Shown here one piece after another: positions 1-8,580 of a DNA stretch of 64,000 nt. The translations under genes were made by a program, and so were the position numbers. The notes below the pieces were generated by a model. The model saw only the letters and a list, made by a program, of their open reading frames with translations, had not been told where the DNA came from and ran no database searches. Location: the NCBI RefSeq assembly GCF_014695575.1, contig NZ_JACJOO010000075.1, forward strand, positions 62,001 to 126,000. The letters run 5' to 3'. Position 1 is the first letter of the stretch; each line of letters begins with the position of its first letter. Origin of the DNA: Leptolyngbya sp. FACHB-8 (lineage in GTDB: Bacteria > Cyanobacteriota > Cyanobacteriia > Elainellales > Elainellaceae).

Positions 1-1
1 T

Positions 2-1156
2 GTTCGGACTACCTTGCGATCGCAAGGTCTGTTCGTGCAGGAAATTAACCAGGATCGAAGCTTGATGGAAACCATCAATAACTTCGATATGAAGGAAGTT
101 AGTACGGCCTTCGCGTCCGTGAGCGTGAAGGACAAAGCGATTTTCTCGCGGCAATTTGCCTCCCTGGTAAATGCAGGCGTTGCCATGGTAAGAGGTTTGG
201 GAGTACTAGCCGATCAATGCCCCAACCCTAAGCTGAAGAAAGCACTTCAAGAAATTAGCTCAGATGTGCAGCAGGGGACTGACCTATCGGATGCCATGCG
301 CAAGCACCCCCAGTGCTTCGATGGTCTCTATGTCAGCATGATCCAGGCTGGAGAAGTGGGCGGGGTACTCGATGAAGTATTAAACCGTCTCTCTAAGCTT
401 CTGGAAGATATCGCCCGATTGCAGAACCAAATTAAGTCTGCGATGGCATACCCCATCACCGTAGGCGTGATTGCGGTCTCCGTTTTCATCGGGATGTGCG
501 TTTTTCTGCTGCCCACCTTCGCTAATGTGTTTGAGGAATTGGGTGCAGAGCTGCCTATGTTTACCCAAATCATGCTAAACATCAGCGCAATTTTGCGAAC
601 TCCCATCTATTCCATCACGCTAATTGCGGTTGTAGCCCTTCTGGTCTTTGCTTACCGCCAATACTACAAAACTCGGGTCGGCCGGGAAACCATGGATCGG
701 TTCTTCCTCAAGATGCCGTTGTTTGGTGACCTGATTCAAAAAACAGCAACGGCTCGCTTCTGCCGTACTTTTGGTGCTTTATCGCGCTCTGGGGTACCCA
801 TCCTGACATCGCTGGAAATTGTGCGAGATACCTCGGGAAACCAGGTGGTTGCCAATGCGATTGATTCTGCCCGCAGAGAAGTGCAAACCGGTGGCATGAT
901 TACCATGGCTCTTCAGCGAGAGCAGGTATTTCCTATCATGGCGATCCAGATGATCAGCATTGGGGAGGAAACCGGGGAACTGGACTCCATGTTGTTCAAA
1001 GTGGCCGACTTCTATGAGGATGAGGTAGAACAGTCGGTAAAAGCCCTAACCTCCGTTATGGAGCCCATCATGATTGTGTTCCTGGGGGGCATGGTTGGTT
1101 CGATTCTGGTTGCGATGTATCTACCGATGTTTAAGGTCATGGACGCAATCGGTTAA
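2..1156 (+). CDS. pilC: Type IV pilus inner-membrane platform protein PilC (5' truncated by window)
   Basis: Type II secretion F / PilC family protein, which forms the inner-membrane platform on which PilB and PilT act to extend and retract type IV pili (motility and DNA uptake in cyanobacteria). Two T2SSF domains are visible, at about residues 45-170 and 250-375 of the visible part, and three hydrophobic segments (about 145-170, 200-218 and 350-375). The frame is open to the first base, and the codons before the first possible start (TTG at 14) still read like the family, so the true start lies upstream of the window. pilB and pilT normally lie just upstream in cyanobacteria but are outside this sequence. 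Family assignment is firm; the missing N-terminus is inferred. Confidence 0.93.
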   Translation, partial: VRTTLRSQGLFVQEINQDRSLMETINNFDMKEVSTAFASVSVKDKAIFSRQFASLVNAGVAMVRGLGVLADQCPNPKLKKALQEISSDVQQGTDLSDAMRKHPQCFDGLYVSMIQAGEVGGVLDEVLNRLSKLLEDIARLQNQIKSAMAYPITVGVIAVSVFIGMCVFLLPTFANVFEELGAELPMFTQIMLNISAILRTPIYSITLIAVVALLVFAYRQYYKTRVGRETMDRFFLKMPLFGDLIQKTATARFCRTFGALSRSGVPILTSLEIVRDTSGNQVVANAIDSARREVQTGGMITMALQREQVFPIMAIQMISIGEETGELDSMLFKVADFYEDEVEQSVKALTSVMEPIMIVFLGGMVGSILVAMYLPMFKVMDAIG

Positions 1157-1263
1157 AATCTTAGCCCATTAAATCTCCTCAACATGAGGGATGAACAGCG
1201 GCGGAATCGGGTTTTAGGATCTGTTCCAAGCTCATAACCGGCACTTTTAGGGAGCCCTACAAC

Positions 1264-1896
1264 ATGACGGTTAAACAATCCCAATATGAAGAGTTGCTGG
1301 CGGAGTACTGCGACCATCAGGGGGCGATCGCGCTCCTCAAGCAGTACCGCTCCTACCTGGAAATGGTGCCGAGTATGCGCCGCCCCAGCGACAGTGTCAT
1401 TACCATCCCCCTGCCAGTGGTTCGAGTTCGCCACACGAATCTAGCGGGGGATGGGGGAGTGGCCACCGTCAAAACATCCGAGACGGTGCTGCTGCCCTGT
1501 GATGTGGGCATCCTCATGTGTGACCCGGAGTGGAAGATTAAAACGGGCTCTGAGATTTTCGTATTCATTCACCGCCCCCAAGAGGACTTCTCAGATTTAC
1601 TGAGTCGCTGGCGCCACACGCAAATGCTCTTGAATCGTGACTATGAGTGGGTGATGCCTCACCGCTACAAGCACATTCTGAATGAGGCGGCAGAAGATAC
1701 CTACCCATTGTTCGTGATTTTTCCCGACACCCCAGAACGTATTCGGCGGGGGTTGCGGGGAGCAGGGTTACCCTTTGTGATCCAGCAGGTTGATGTGGCT
1801 GATGCCGAAGAACCTGAACTGATTGAAGAGGCAGACGATCTTTCCTACCTACCATTATCCGATGACACGTGGGGTGAGATAGGGGAAGGGTTCTAG
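1264..1896 (+). CDS. Conserved hypothetical protein, 210 aa
   Basis: I do not recognise a named family. The protein has no signal peptide and no membrane segment. It is rich in acidic residues at the C-terminus (about residues 175-210) and has a mixed alpha/beta look in the middle. A purine-rich GGAG lies shortly upstream of the ATG. It follows pilC by about 107 bp in the same direction, so it may be cotranscribed with it or have its own promoter. It ends just before a strong hairpin (1903-1951) that also serves the convergent TPR gene. Calling it a gene rests on length, start context and coding-like composition; function is unknown. Confidence 0.7.
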   Translation: MTVKQSQYEELLAEYCDHQGAIALLKQYRSYLEMVPSMRRPSDSVITIPLPVVRVRHTNLAGDGGVATVKTSETVLLPCDVGILMCDPEWKIKTGSEIFVFIHRPQEDFSDLLSRWRHTQMLLNRDYEWVMPHRYKHILNEAAEDTYPLFVIFPDTPERIRRGLRGAGLPFVIQQVDVADAEEPELIEEADDLSYLPLSDDTWGEIGEGF

Positions 1897-1902
1897 CTGA
1901 AG

Positions 1903-1951
1903 CTGATAAAGAAGAAGCGGGGTGCTAAGCACCCCGCTTCTTCTTTATCAG
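1903..1951. terminator. Perfect 24-bp hairpin between convergent genes
   Basis: Two 24-base arms (1903-1926 and 1928-1951) are perfectly complementary with a one-base centre. The hairpin lies between the 3' ends of two convergent genes and each strand carries T-rich bases in its distal arm, so it can end transcription from both sides. It could also be one of the dispersed palindromic elements of this chromosome. Confidence 0.75.
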
Positions 1952-1958
1952 GCTATTG

Positions 1959-3116
1959 TTAATCCCAATCATCAAGATGTTCGTCAGCCTGGGCAACCCC
2001 TTCCGAGTTTCCTTGCGCTTCGTATAAGGAGCGGGCCTGCTCCATGGCGGCGATCGCCTCCTGCCGACGCTCACGCCCATCGAGTGCCAAGGCAAGGTTG
2101 TAGTGCGCGTCTGCGTTATTGGGCGATATTTCGGTCCAGCGGCGGAAGGTCAGGATTGCTTGCAGATAGTCTTCCCGTTCAAGCTGGATATTGCCAAGGG
2201 CAGCCTGAGCCTCTGTGAGATCGGGCTGCACCAAAACTGCACGGTTGTAGTAGGACTCCGCTTGCTCCAGATTGTTCTGAGCCCGGTAGACGTCACCGAC
2301 TTGCAGAAGAATGCGACCATTACGCGGCTCCAGCTCAGAAGCTCGCTTCAGAGCATCTAGACCCTCCCGCGTATTCCCTGCGTTTAGAAGGGCTACCCCT
2401 AGATTGACAAAAACGCTGTCATTACGAGGATTTTGATTCGCGGCCTGACGTAAGACCGTAACTGCCTCGTCATAACGCTCCTGCTGAATCAAAACAGCCC
2501 CAATGGCATCTTGAATTACAGCATTGTTGGGTTGTAGACTTCCAGCGCTCTGATAAGCCTCTAGAGCTTCCTCATATTTACCCTGGCGAGCCAGTACAAC
2601 ACCTAAACCAACCTGAGCATCAGCATTATTGGGGCGTAGCTGGGTAGCGCGGCGGTAAGCATCCGCAGCAGCGTCATAATTCTCCAGGTTGGCCTGGGCA
2701 AACCCGAGGGCCAAATAGAAATCAGAGTTATCATTCTCTAGAGCGATCGCCTGTTCATAGGCGGGTATCGCTTCCTCAAAGTCGTTCAGGCTGACATAGG
2801 CAAAGCCAATGGCTGAAAAAATACGAGCGTTGTCAGGCTCCAGTGTTGCCGCCTGTTGGTAAATCCGTACCGCCTCGGCATAATTGCGCCGTTGCATTAG
2901 GTCACGACCCTGACGTAACAATTCGTTGACCTGGCGGCCCGTCTGCTGGTTCCCTGAACCCTGCTGCTGAGCCAGCATCAACACATCGCCAGATGGGTCG
3001 GTGCTCGAAACAGCCTCATGGGCCGCAGCCAGGACAGGAGGCTGCAGGAGAAGCCATCCGCCCAGAGCTACTCCCATAGTAAGAAGCGTTTGCCGATTCA
3101 CTGAACTACTCTCCAA
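1959..3116 (-). CDS. Exported tetratricopeptide-repeat protein
   Basis: A 385-residue protein with a likely signal peptide (basic start, hydrophobic stretch at about residues 13-30 ending in an AAA region). About nine TPR units of 34 residues run from about residue 75 to the end, with the usual pattern (for example YAEAVRIYQQAATLEP and NLEQAESYYNRAVLVQP). TPR arrays act as protein-protein docking scaffolds; the partner cannot be told from sequence. The acidic C-terminal tail ends in DDWD. It is convergent with the preceding gene and shares the hairpin at 1903-1951. The family assignment as a TPR protein is secure; a periplasmic or lumenal location is inferred from the signal peptide. Confidence 0.88.
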   Translation of the reverse strand: MESSSVNRQTLLTMGVALGGWLLLQPPVLAAAHEAVSSTDPSGDVLMLAQQQGSGNQQTGRQVNELLRQGRDLMQRRNYAEAVRIYQQAATLEPDNARIFSAIGFAYVSLNDFEEAIPAYEQAIALENDNSDFYLALGFAQANLENYDAAADAYRRATQLRPNNADAQVGLGVVLARQGKYEEALEAYQSAGSLQPNNAVIQDAIGAVLIQQERYDEAVTVLRQAANQNPRNDSVFVNLGVALLNAGNTREGLDALKRASELEPRNGRILLQVGDVYRAQNNLEQAESYYNRAVLVQPDLTEAQAALGNIQLEREDYLQAILTFRRWTEISPNNADAHYNLALALDGRERRQEAIAAMEQARSLYEAQGNSEGVAQADEHLDDWD

Positions 3117-3225
3117 TCAGACACAACATCAAACCAGTGAACGTGAAATTATCCGATTCATTCTCTTCGGATGCAACCCGATCCGGTTCAATTAGAAAAA
3201 ACTGTCTCGTATAGAGATCCAGCCT

Positions 3226-3555
3226 ATGATCTTAACCACAACTGACGTACTTCAGGGATCCGTAATCGATGCTTATCTCGGTATCGTGACCGCTGAAGTA
3301 GTTTACGGAAGTAATGCTCTTCGCGATTTTTTTGCCGGCATTCGCGACATTATTGGAGGCCGAACCGCTAGCTATGAGCGGGTTTTCGAAAAGGGTCAAC
3401 AGGATGCTCTGGTTGAGCTAGAACGCCGAGCCGCTCAACTAGGAGCAAATGCTGTCATTGGAATTCGTGTTTCTACAGGCACAATTAAACTGGACGAAAC
3501 AGGGGTATTGCTATTAATTACGGCCACAGGAACTGCTGTACGGACTCAAGGCTAA
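3226..3555 (+). CDS. YbjQ/UPF0145 family protein
   Basis: A 109-residue protein matching the YbjQ (UPF0145, DUF74) family, a small beta-rich homopentamer-forming fold sometimes called a putative heavy-metal-binding domain. The typical N-terminal TTTDVLQG, the GGRTASYE motif (about residues 45-52) and the LGANAVIGIRVST core (about 73-85) are present. The length equals the family's usual length. It lies divergently from the TPR gene with about 110 bp between. The biochemical role of the family is not established. Confidence 0.88.
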   Translation: MILTTTDVLQGSVIDAYLGIVTAEVVYGSNALRDFFAGIRDIIGGRTASYERVFEKGQQDALVELERRAAQLGANAVIGIRVSTGTIKLDETGVLLLITATGTAVRTQG

Positions 3556-3686
3556 TCTGGCCACTGATAGGCCTTTTGTAGAAGGGAGTAGTGCCCTACA
3601 GCCGCCCTCTTCTATTAAGAGATAACCCTTCCGCTCTAGTAAGGTACGAGAGGATGTAGAACTTCGTCCTATCCTCTTGCACCTCA

Positions 3687-3787
3687 CTAGTACGCTGAGG
3701 CGGAAATCCATCACCTATGTTTTTGTGTAGGGTGCGAAGCACCCTACACAAAAACATAGGTTGCGAACTTAGGCCGCAGCCTACTAG
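3687..3787 (+). repeat. Palindromic element, family H, copy 1 (101 bp)
   Basis: The element runs from CTAG to CTAG with outer ends CTAGTACGCTGAGGCGG and CCGCAGCCTACTAG. A hairpin (3713-3761) has 23-base perfect arms and a GAA loop. A second copy of exactly the same length lies at 17442-17542. The two copies differ by a paired change in the stem and by inversion of the loop (GAA against TTC). Nearby bases 3820-3910 hold two weaker inverted repeats. Confidence 0.85.
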
Positions 3788-4057
3788 AGCGGAGAATGCT
3801 GTATTTCAGAGCAGATTGTCCCTGGAAACAATTGTTTTTGGGAAGGGGTGAAGCCGCTCTCTCAAAAACAATTACAGGTTATTTTATGGGTGACCCATAA
3901 GATAGACGACGCGGGGTAATGATGTTGGATACGCTATAAAGTAATCTTATAGCTTCTTTAGTTAGGCATATGGATTGTGTTAATGCATAAGGAATCTTAT
4001 GCTATCGCAAACCCCTATCCAAACCCCAAAAGTCCCCCTCACGTCACAACAAAGATT

Positions 4058-4363
4058 ATGGAACTCACCAATAGCTCCTATCCCGTTCGGGCATTCATTC
4101 GCCACAAGGCTGAAATGAAAATTCGGCAAGCTGAAGCGGCTGAAACGTTCTGCCCCCATGTCGACCGCATGCTTCTGAAAGATTTGGCAACGACGCTCTT
4201 CCGTTCACAACTTGGCACAGCGATTTACACAGCTTATCCCACCCGGGTAGAAGCCGAGGCCATCGAGGAACGTTTTGCCGAGGAGTTGGCCCAGACGTAT
4301 CAACACATCAAGCAGCAGCAAACTAATCCAGATATTCAGAAACTTAATCAGCTTCTCGAATAA
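4058..4363 (+). CDS. Hypothetical protein, about 101 aa
   Basis: A small soluble protein with basic N-terminal and acidic C-terminal halves, predicted to be mostly helical (from about residue 20 to the end). I do not recognise the family. The frame is open further upstream (GTG at 3977 and ATG at 3983), but the extra 27 residues are low-complexity and unlike the rest, so the ATG at 4058 is preferred. There is no clear ribosome binding site for either start. It lies between palindromic elements and upstream of ureE without an obvious operon link. Confidence 0.5.
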   Translation: MELTNSSYPVRAFIRHKAEMKIRQAEAAETFCPHVDRMLLKDLATTLFRSQLGTAIYTAYPTRVEAEAIEERFAEELAQTYQHIKQQQTNPDIQKLNQLLE

Positions 4364-4400
4364 GTAACCGTTCACAGAATCAGTACTTGCTGTGACTTAC

Positions 4401-4447
4401 GCATTCGTATTGTGAAGCAGGTTACACCTGGCCCGGAATACGAATGC
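4401..4447. repeat. Imperfect hairpin with GACTTACGCA-type end
   Basis: Outer arms GCATTCGTATT and AATACGAATGC pair around a looser centre. The sequence just before it (GTGACTTACGCA) resembles the ends of the 88-bp elements at 54340 and 57382, so it may be a decayed relative. Confidence 0.5.
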
Positions 4448-4480
4448 GCAAGGCTTGTTGCAAAGGATTATAGTCTGAGT

Positions 4481-4577
4481 CTTGGTCAGGCCGTAACATG
4501 AGGTGGCGCAGCGCTTTGCACTGTGCCACCTCATGTTACGGTTATTCAAACCAATGTCCTATAACCTGTAGACCAAG
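4481..4577. repeat. Palindromic element with CTTGGTC ends
   Basis: A hairpin with 17-base perfect arms (4491-4507 and 4525-4541), and further pairing towards the loop, is flanked by inverted ends CTTGGTCAGG (left) and CCTGTAGACCAAG (right). It fills the gap upstream of ureE. Only one copy is seen in the window. Confidence 0.65.
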
Positions 4578-4586
4578 AGCCTGGCC

Positions 4587-5039
4587 ATGCTAGTGCTAAC
4601 CCAACGGCATCCCGCCAACCGAACGACGCAAACCGCCCTGGTTCTAGCCCTGACTGCAGAGGAGCGAACGCGATCGCGCCATCACTTCACCACAGAAGAT
4701 GGGCACTCGTTTTATGTGCAGCTTCCCCGGGGCACCGTCCTACAGGACGGCGACCTATTACAGGCTGAGTCTGGAGAATGGGTGCGCGTCAGTGCTCGAC
4801 CTGAGCCTGTTATGACGGTGACAACAGAACATCCACTGGATTTGTTACGAGCCGCTTATCACCTGGGTAACCGCCATGTCTCCCTGGAAGTGACCCCACA
4901 TTATTTACGACTCTCCCCAGATTCAGTGCTGAAATCTATGCTGCAACAGATGGGATTAAGCGTGGTTGAGGAAACTCAGCCGTTCCATCCGGAAACAGGA
5001 GCTTACGGTCACAGCCATCGTCATGCCCATGCCCACTAA
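4587..5039 (+). CDS. ureE: Urease accessory protein UreE (nickel metallochaperone)
   Basis: UreE brings Ni2+ to the urease maturation complex. The protein is 150 residues long, as usual for the family. It has an N-terminal beta domain (about 1-70), a C-terminal metal-binding domain with the YHLGNRH motif (about residues 91-97), and a His-rich tail ending in repeated H-A-H residues that can bind extra nickel. Its last 17 bases overlap the start of ureF, which indicates translational coupling. Only ureE, ureF and ureG are in the window, so the structural genes ureABC and ureD are elsewhere. Confidence 0.95.
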   Translation: MLVLTQRHPANRTTQTALVLALTAEERTRSRHHFTTEDGHSFYVQLPRGTVLQDGDLLQAESGEWVRVSARPEPVMTVTTEHPLDLLRAAYHLGNRHVSLEVTPHYLRLSPDSVLKSMLQQMGLSVVEETQPFHPETGAYGHSHRHAHAH

Positions 5040-5724
5040 TTCGCTTGCCACTAACTCGCTCGCATTGTCGCGTTTGCTGCAGTTGGCCAGTCCTGCCTTA
5101 CCTGTGGGAGCTTACACCTATTCTGAAGGGTTAGAAACCCTGGTTCAGGATGGGGTGCTCTGCCAAGTAGAAGCTTTGGAAAACTGGATCATTGCAGAAT
5201 TGCAGCAGGGAGCTATACGGCTGGAAGCAGCCATCGTAGCTCAGGTTATGCGAGCCCTTCAGAATGAAGATATGACTGCTATAGAGCAGTGGAACAATTG
5301 GCTGTCAGCTCTGAGAGAAACAAGTGAACTACGGGAGCAGAGCTGGCAGATGGGGCGATCGCTCCAACGTCTTCTTCAAGAACTGGAACCCAGCCTTGCA
5401 CCAACCCTAAAGGCCATAGGTGAGCCTTGCAACTTTGCGATCGCGTATGGAGTTGCAGCCCAACACTGGCACATTGATTGTCATGCCGCAGTCGTAAGTT
5501 ACCTGCAAAGTTGGGCTACTAATCTCATTACCGGTGGCGTAAAGCTCATTCCGTTAGGACAAACGAAAGGGCAGCTTTTGCTGGCACGCCTCGCGGCTGT
5601 GCTTGAAGTCGTGGCGACTGAGGTGCAGGAACTTGCCCCGGAAGAATTTTATGCTTGTGGATGGGGTGTGGCGATCGCCAGCATGAATCACGAAACCCTT
5701 TACACCCGCCTCTATCGAAGTTAG
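5023..5724 (+). CDS. ureF: Urease accessory protein UreF
   Basis: UreF is the all-helical accessory protein that bridges UreD and UreG on apo-urease during nickel insertion. The conserved start region (LLQLASPALPVGAYTYSEGL, about residues 16-35) and the C-terminal region with IPLGQTKGQ are present. Of the possible starts, the ATG at 5023 (or the in-frame ATG two codons later) gives the usual length of about 233 residues. An earlier start at 4966 would read through the His-rich end of ureE in another frame and is unlikely. The overlap with ureE points to one operon. Confidence 0.93.
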   Translation: MPMPTNSLATNSLALSRLLQLASPALPVGAYTYSEGLETLVQDGVLCQVEALENWIIAELQQGAIRLEAAIVAQVMRALQNEDMTAIEQWNNWLSALRETSELREQSWQMGRSLQRLLQELEPSLAPTLKAIGEPCNFAIAYGVAAQHWHIDCHAAVVSYLQSWATNLITGGVKLIPLGQTKGQLLLARLAAVLEVVATEVQELAPEEFYACGWGVAIASMNHETLYTRLYRS

Positions 5725-5761
5725 AGCATTGGTTTGGTGGGCTAGCCATACAAAAAACTTA

Positions 5762-5959
5762 CTATGGCATCATCCAAAACACGGGGTTATTGGCCATTTC
5801 TGTAATGTCATCCTGGGATATTGATCGATTCTTCGGCTGTTCTGTGGCGGAATGTTGAGTATTAGGAGACGGCTGGGGCTTCTGATTAGAGGCGCGAGAA
5901 TTCACAGAGGGCTCAGTCGTCGCAGCAAAGGGAAGTTGAAAAAATCCGAACGCTTCCAT
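5762..5959 (-). CDS. Small hypothetical protein, 65 aa, antisense between ureF and ureG
   Basis: A GGAG sequence lies about 12 bases before the ATG at 5959. The product starts MEAFGFFQLPF, is rich in Ser, Asn, Gln and Pro in the middle, and ends in a short hydrophobic PVFWMMP. I do not recognise it. It is on the strand opposite the flanking urease genes and fills part of the 477-bp gap between them. It may be a real cyanobacterial small protein or chance; support is the Shine-Dalgarno sequence only. Confidence 0.4.
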   Translation of the reverse strand: MEAFGFFQLPFAATTEPSVNSRASNQKPQPSPNTQHSATEQPKNRSISQDDITEMANNPVFWMMP

Positions 5960-6201
5960 AGTGGGTAGAGACTCCTTAGGATGCAGCAACCTGGTGGTTG
6001 AATGGTTACGCAAATACTCCTCGACGGCTCCACAGCAAAATCCGTACAATTTCGGACACTTTATAAATCGGTGGTTTTTGGCCAGATAGTTTAACGGAAA
6101 TTCAAGGTTTTGAGGGGGGGCGATCGCAACCACTTCTCAAATTGGCTGCGGTAGAATGCAGGGTCATTGCCGACATCGTTATCAGCCTCTCAAAGAAATC
6201 T

Positions 6202-6810
6202 ATGCAACCATTTCGTGTTGGAGTCGCGGGGCCAGTGGGGTCAGGGAAAACCGCTCTGGTGGAGCGGTTATGTAAAACGTTGCGCGATCGCCTCAACCTG
6301 GCAGTCGTCACCAACGACATTTACACCCAGGAGGACGCTCAGTTTCTGGTGCGTAATCAGGCATTGGAAAGCGATCGCATCATTGGGGTCGAGACAGGAG
6401 GGTGCCCTCATACTGCTATCCGCGAAGATGCGTCGATTAACCTGGTAGCCCTCGAACAATTAGAGCAGCGGTTTCAAAATCTCGATCTGGTCTTTGTGGA
6501 AAGCGGGGGTGACAACCTGGCTTCGACCTTTAGCCCCGAACTGGTCGATCTCACCCTCTACGTCATCGACGTAGCGGCTGGCGACAAAATTCCCCGTAAA
6601 GGTGGCCCAGGAATTACCCGCTCTGACCTGCTCATTATCAACAAAATTGATCTGGCTCCGATGGTAGGAGCTGATTTGGGGGTCATGCAGCGGGATGCAG
6701 AGAAAATGCGTGGCGACAAGCCCTTCGTCTTCACCAACCTAAAAACGGAGGAAGGCTTACCCAGCATCGTGGAGTTTATCCAGTTACACATGGGTCAATT
6801 GGTGCGGTGA
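6202..6810 (+). CDS. ureG: Urease accessory GTPase UreG
   Basis: UreG is the SIMIBI-class GTPase that powers nickel delivery to urease. All hallmarks are visible: P-loop GPVGSGKT (about residues 8-15), the CPH metal-binding motif within [14 protein letters not shown] (about 69-82), the ESGGDNL segment and the NKID guanine motif. The ATG at 6202 gives 202 residues, the family norm; the frame is open upstream to 6142 but those residues do not look like UreG. It is separated from ureF by 477 bp holding a small antisense reading frame, so it may have its own promoter. Confidence 0.96.
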   Translation: MQPFRVGVAGPVGSGKTALVERLCKTLRDRLNLAVVTNDIYTQEDAQFLVRNQALESDRIIGVETGGCPHTAIREDASINLVALEQLEQRFQNLDLVFVESGGDNLASTFSPELVDLTLYVIDVAAGDKIPRKGGPGITRSDLLIINKIDLAPMVGADLGVMQRDAEKMRGDKPFVFTNLKTEEGLPSIVEFIQLHMGQLVR

Positions 6811-6860
6811 CATCCATTTTGCGTGTGTCAAGCACATTCAAAATGAATGCCAGTAACGTG

Positions 6861-6890
6861 AAGTGGGGGATGGTTATCCATCCCCCACTT
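6861..6890 (+). terminator. Hairpin after ureG
   Basis: Perfect arms AAGTGGGGGATGG and CCATCCCCCACTT around a four-base loop, followed by a T-rich stretch (ATCTTTTGG). It lies 50 bp after the ureG stop codon and fits a factor-independent terminator. Confidence 0.7.
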
Positions 6891-6949
6891 CAAATCTTTT
6901 GGTCATTCCATCAGCCCCAAAATTACGATGGCCGGATGCGTGCCCACAA

Positions 6950-7153
6950 TTACTGTTCACGAGCAATCTGACGCTTCAAGGGGCTTGTACCATCAGCAAT
7001 CAGTAATTGGCTGGAGAGTCCATGCAAATGCTCAGCAGCGAACCGGAAATAAGCAGCAGCCCGCTGATCAGCTCCTAACTCCAGAAAATAAACGCCATGT
7101 TCCAGAGCGGCTTGGGCTAGAGCAAATTCACGGACGGTCACAGATGAAGACAT
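6950..7153 (-). CDS. Small conserved-looking protein, 67 aa
   Basis: The start ATG is preceded by AGGGAGAAAACC, a strong ribosome binding site. The product is helical and Ala/Leu rich (two predicted helices, about residues 8-24 and 28-52) with no membrane segment. I do not recognise its family. It is downstream of, and in the same direction as, the 80-residue gene at 7205-7447, 51 bp apart, so both are likely one transcript. Confidence 0.6.
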   Translation of the reverse strand: MSSSVTVREFALAQAALEHGVYFLELGADQRAAAYFRFAAEHLHGLSSQLLIADGTSPLKRQIAREQ

Positions 7154-7204
7154 GGTTTTCTCCCTAAACAGTTGGTTTTCGTTGCAATGGGGTCGGCGTG
7201 GGTT

Positions 7205-7447
7205 TTAGGCCAGTGATGCAAGTAGGAGGTGCGATCGCCACAGCCCCGCCCGACAAATCAACGGGCAATAGTAATGAAGCAATTGCTTCTGGCGGTAGCT
7301 CGGTTTACGGTGAGCCGCGTCGTAGCGGGCGATCGCCCAGGCGATCGCATTAGCTGCATCGACGGGAATTCCGGCTTCAATTAGTCGACGCCAATAAGTT
7401 GGAGTAATTTCACGGAGCGGCTTACGGGGGGCTTTCTGCTGTGTCAC
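7205..7447 (-). CDS. Small hypothetical protein, 80 aa, GTG start
   Basis: The GTG start is preceded by GAGAGG at good spacing. The sequence contains a helical segment (YWRRLIEAGIPVDAANAIAW, about residues 18-37) followed by a basic Tyr-rich region and a hydrophobic C-terminus. The family is not known to me. It probably forms a two-gene unit with the following 67-residue gene. Confidence 0.55.
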   Translation of the reverse strand: MTQQKAPRKPLREITPTYWRRLIEAGIPVDAANAIAWAIARYDAAHRKPSYRQKQLLHYYCPLICRAGLWRSHLLLASLA

Positions 7448-7902
7448 GATACACCTCTCAGGACGTTTTGGAACTCTCGTTTCGTTATGTTTACTATCCC
7501 GTGAAACTTCGCCTGATCAGGTGATTGAACCCCCCTAAAGATGGTGATTTTACAGGGATTATCCCGTGACGCAGAAGCGTCCTCGCTGGTGACAGAACAA
7601 AGCATTTCCTGTGATGTGCGTCACAACCCACGAAATTCGAGCACAATTCTTACTTAGGGAGAATGCCCAGTGTGTTGAGCAAGGTGTAGAGTACCTCTCA
7701 CAGCGTGTTTATTAGTACTTCGAACAACTCGTTAAGTTCCAGACCTGTTGATATGGGGGTCTGAACGTCCTTGTATCGAGAGGTAGTACTACCTTGCGGC
7801 AGAAACCTTTATGGTTCTATGCCAAAATTTGCAACGAATTTGGATGAACTGAAAAACACACGCTAAAATAGAACACATGAACTAGTTCTAGGACGCGTCG
7901 TT
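7448..7902. other. 455-bp gap upstream of sepF
   Basis: This divergent intergenic region must hold promoters for the small gene pair on the left and sepF on the right. A short palindrome (GAGGTAGTACTACCTT, about 7781-7796) is visible. No reading frame or RNA gene is recognisable apart from the candidate sepF promoter listed separately. Confidence 0.5.
7840..7869 (+). promoter_or_regulatory. Candidate sepF promoter
   Basis: TTGGAT and TAAAAT are separated by 18 bases, with the -10 box 33 bases before the sepF ATG. The match to the sigma-70 type consensus is moderate; no experimental support is available. Confidence 0.35.
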
Positions 7903-8448
7903 ATGAGTATCTTCCAACGACTTCAAGACGCTCTGGGTATTGGCGAGTACGAAGACACTTATGACGAGGAGTACCGCTACGAAGGGGAGTCCTACCCAGA
8001 GGTCTACCCCCCGCAAGCCCCGGCTGGAGCTTCCCGTCGTCGCCACCCAACCACACCTAATAGCAACGTCGTGGGTATGCCCGGTCTCCCTTCAGGTAAT
8101 CCAGAGGTCCTCTTGATGGAACCCCGTTCCTTCGAAGAAATTCCTCAAGCGGTACGCGCCTTAAAAGAGCGAAAATCTGTTGTGCTCAATCTGGGGTTAA
8201 TGGAACCTGAGCAGGCTCAACGGGCAGCAGACTATGTTGCCGGTGGAGCTTTTGCCGTTGATGGCCATCAGGAACGTCTAGGAGAACATATTTTCCTGTT
8301 CACCCCGAACAACGTGCAAATCAGCAGCTATTCAGTTCCCCCACCACCACCCCCGCCTTCGGCTACGCCGGTTCTGGCCCAGCCAACACCACCGGGTGTT
8401 TCCCCCTGGGCAAGCACAAATTTTCCAATTCAGCCGCAAGGTTTTTAA
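7903..8448 (+). CDS. sepF: Cell division protein SepF (Cdv2)
   Basis: SepF (Cdv2 in cyanobacteria) is an FtsZ-binding ring protein that helps anchor and arrange the Z-ring. The N-terminal amphipathic start ([13 protein letters not shown]) fits membrane attachment, an acidic linker follows (about 15-60), and the SepF core domain is at about 65-145 ([20 protein letters not shown] and the [13 protein letters not shown] segment). The Pro-rich tail (about 146-181) is common in cyanobacterial versions. It starts with ATG after a candidate promoter at 7840-7869. In many cyanobacteria sepF lies near proC; that gene is not seen here. Confidence 0.95.
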   Translation: MSIFQRLQDALGIGEYEDTYDEEYRYEGESYPEVYPPQAPAGASRRRHPTTPNSNVVGMPGLPSGNPEVLLMEPRSFEEIPQAVRALKERKSVVLNLGLMEPEQAQRAADYVAGGAFAVDGHQERLGEHIFLFTPNNVQISSYSVPPPPPPPSATPVLAQPTPPGVSPWASTNFPIQPQGF

Positions 8449-8459
8449 CTCATTTTTTT

Positions 8460-8580
8460 AACCTGAGTTCGGGTTAAGTGTGTTTTCGAGTGCCGCGCGT
8501 TGCGCGGCACTCGAAAACACTCAATTTGGCGTGCGCTTTGCGCACGCCAAATTGAGCACTTCAGCTTATCCCGAACTGAG
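8460..8580 (+). repeat. Palindromic element, family A, copy 1 (121 bp, 8-bp target duplication)
   Basis: The element begins AACCTGAGTTCGGG and ends CCCGAACTGAG. It holds two perfect hairpins: one around GTGCCGCGCGTTGCGCGGCAC and one around GGCGTGCGCTTTGCGCACGCC. ATTTTTTT is present directly on both sides (8452-8459 and 8581-8588) and reads as a target duplication. Further copies lie at 16415 and 47745. Here it lies just after sepF and may help end its transcript. Confidence 0.88.

Noticed and set aside
6142-6201. N-terminal extension of UreG
   Set aside because: The extra residues do not resemble UreG, and the usual length is reached from the ATG at 6202.
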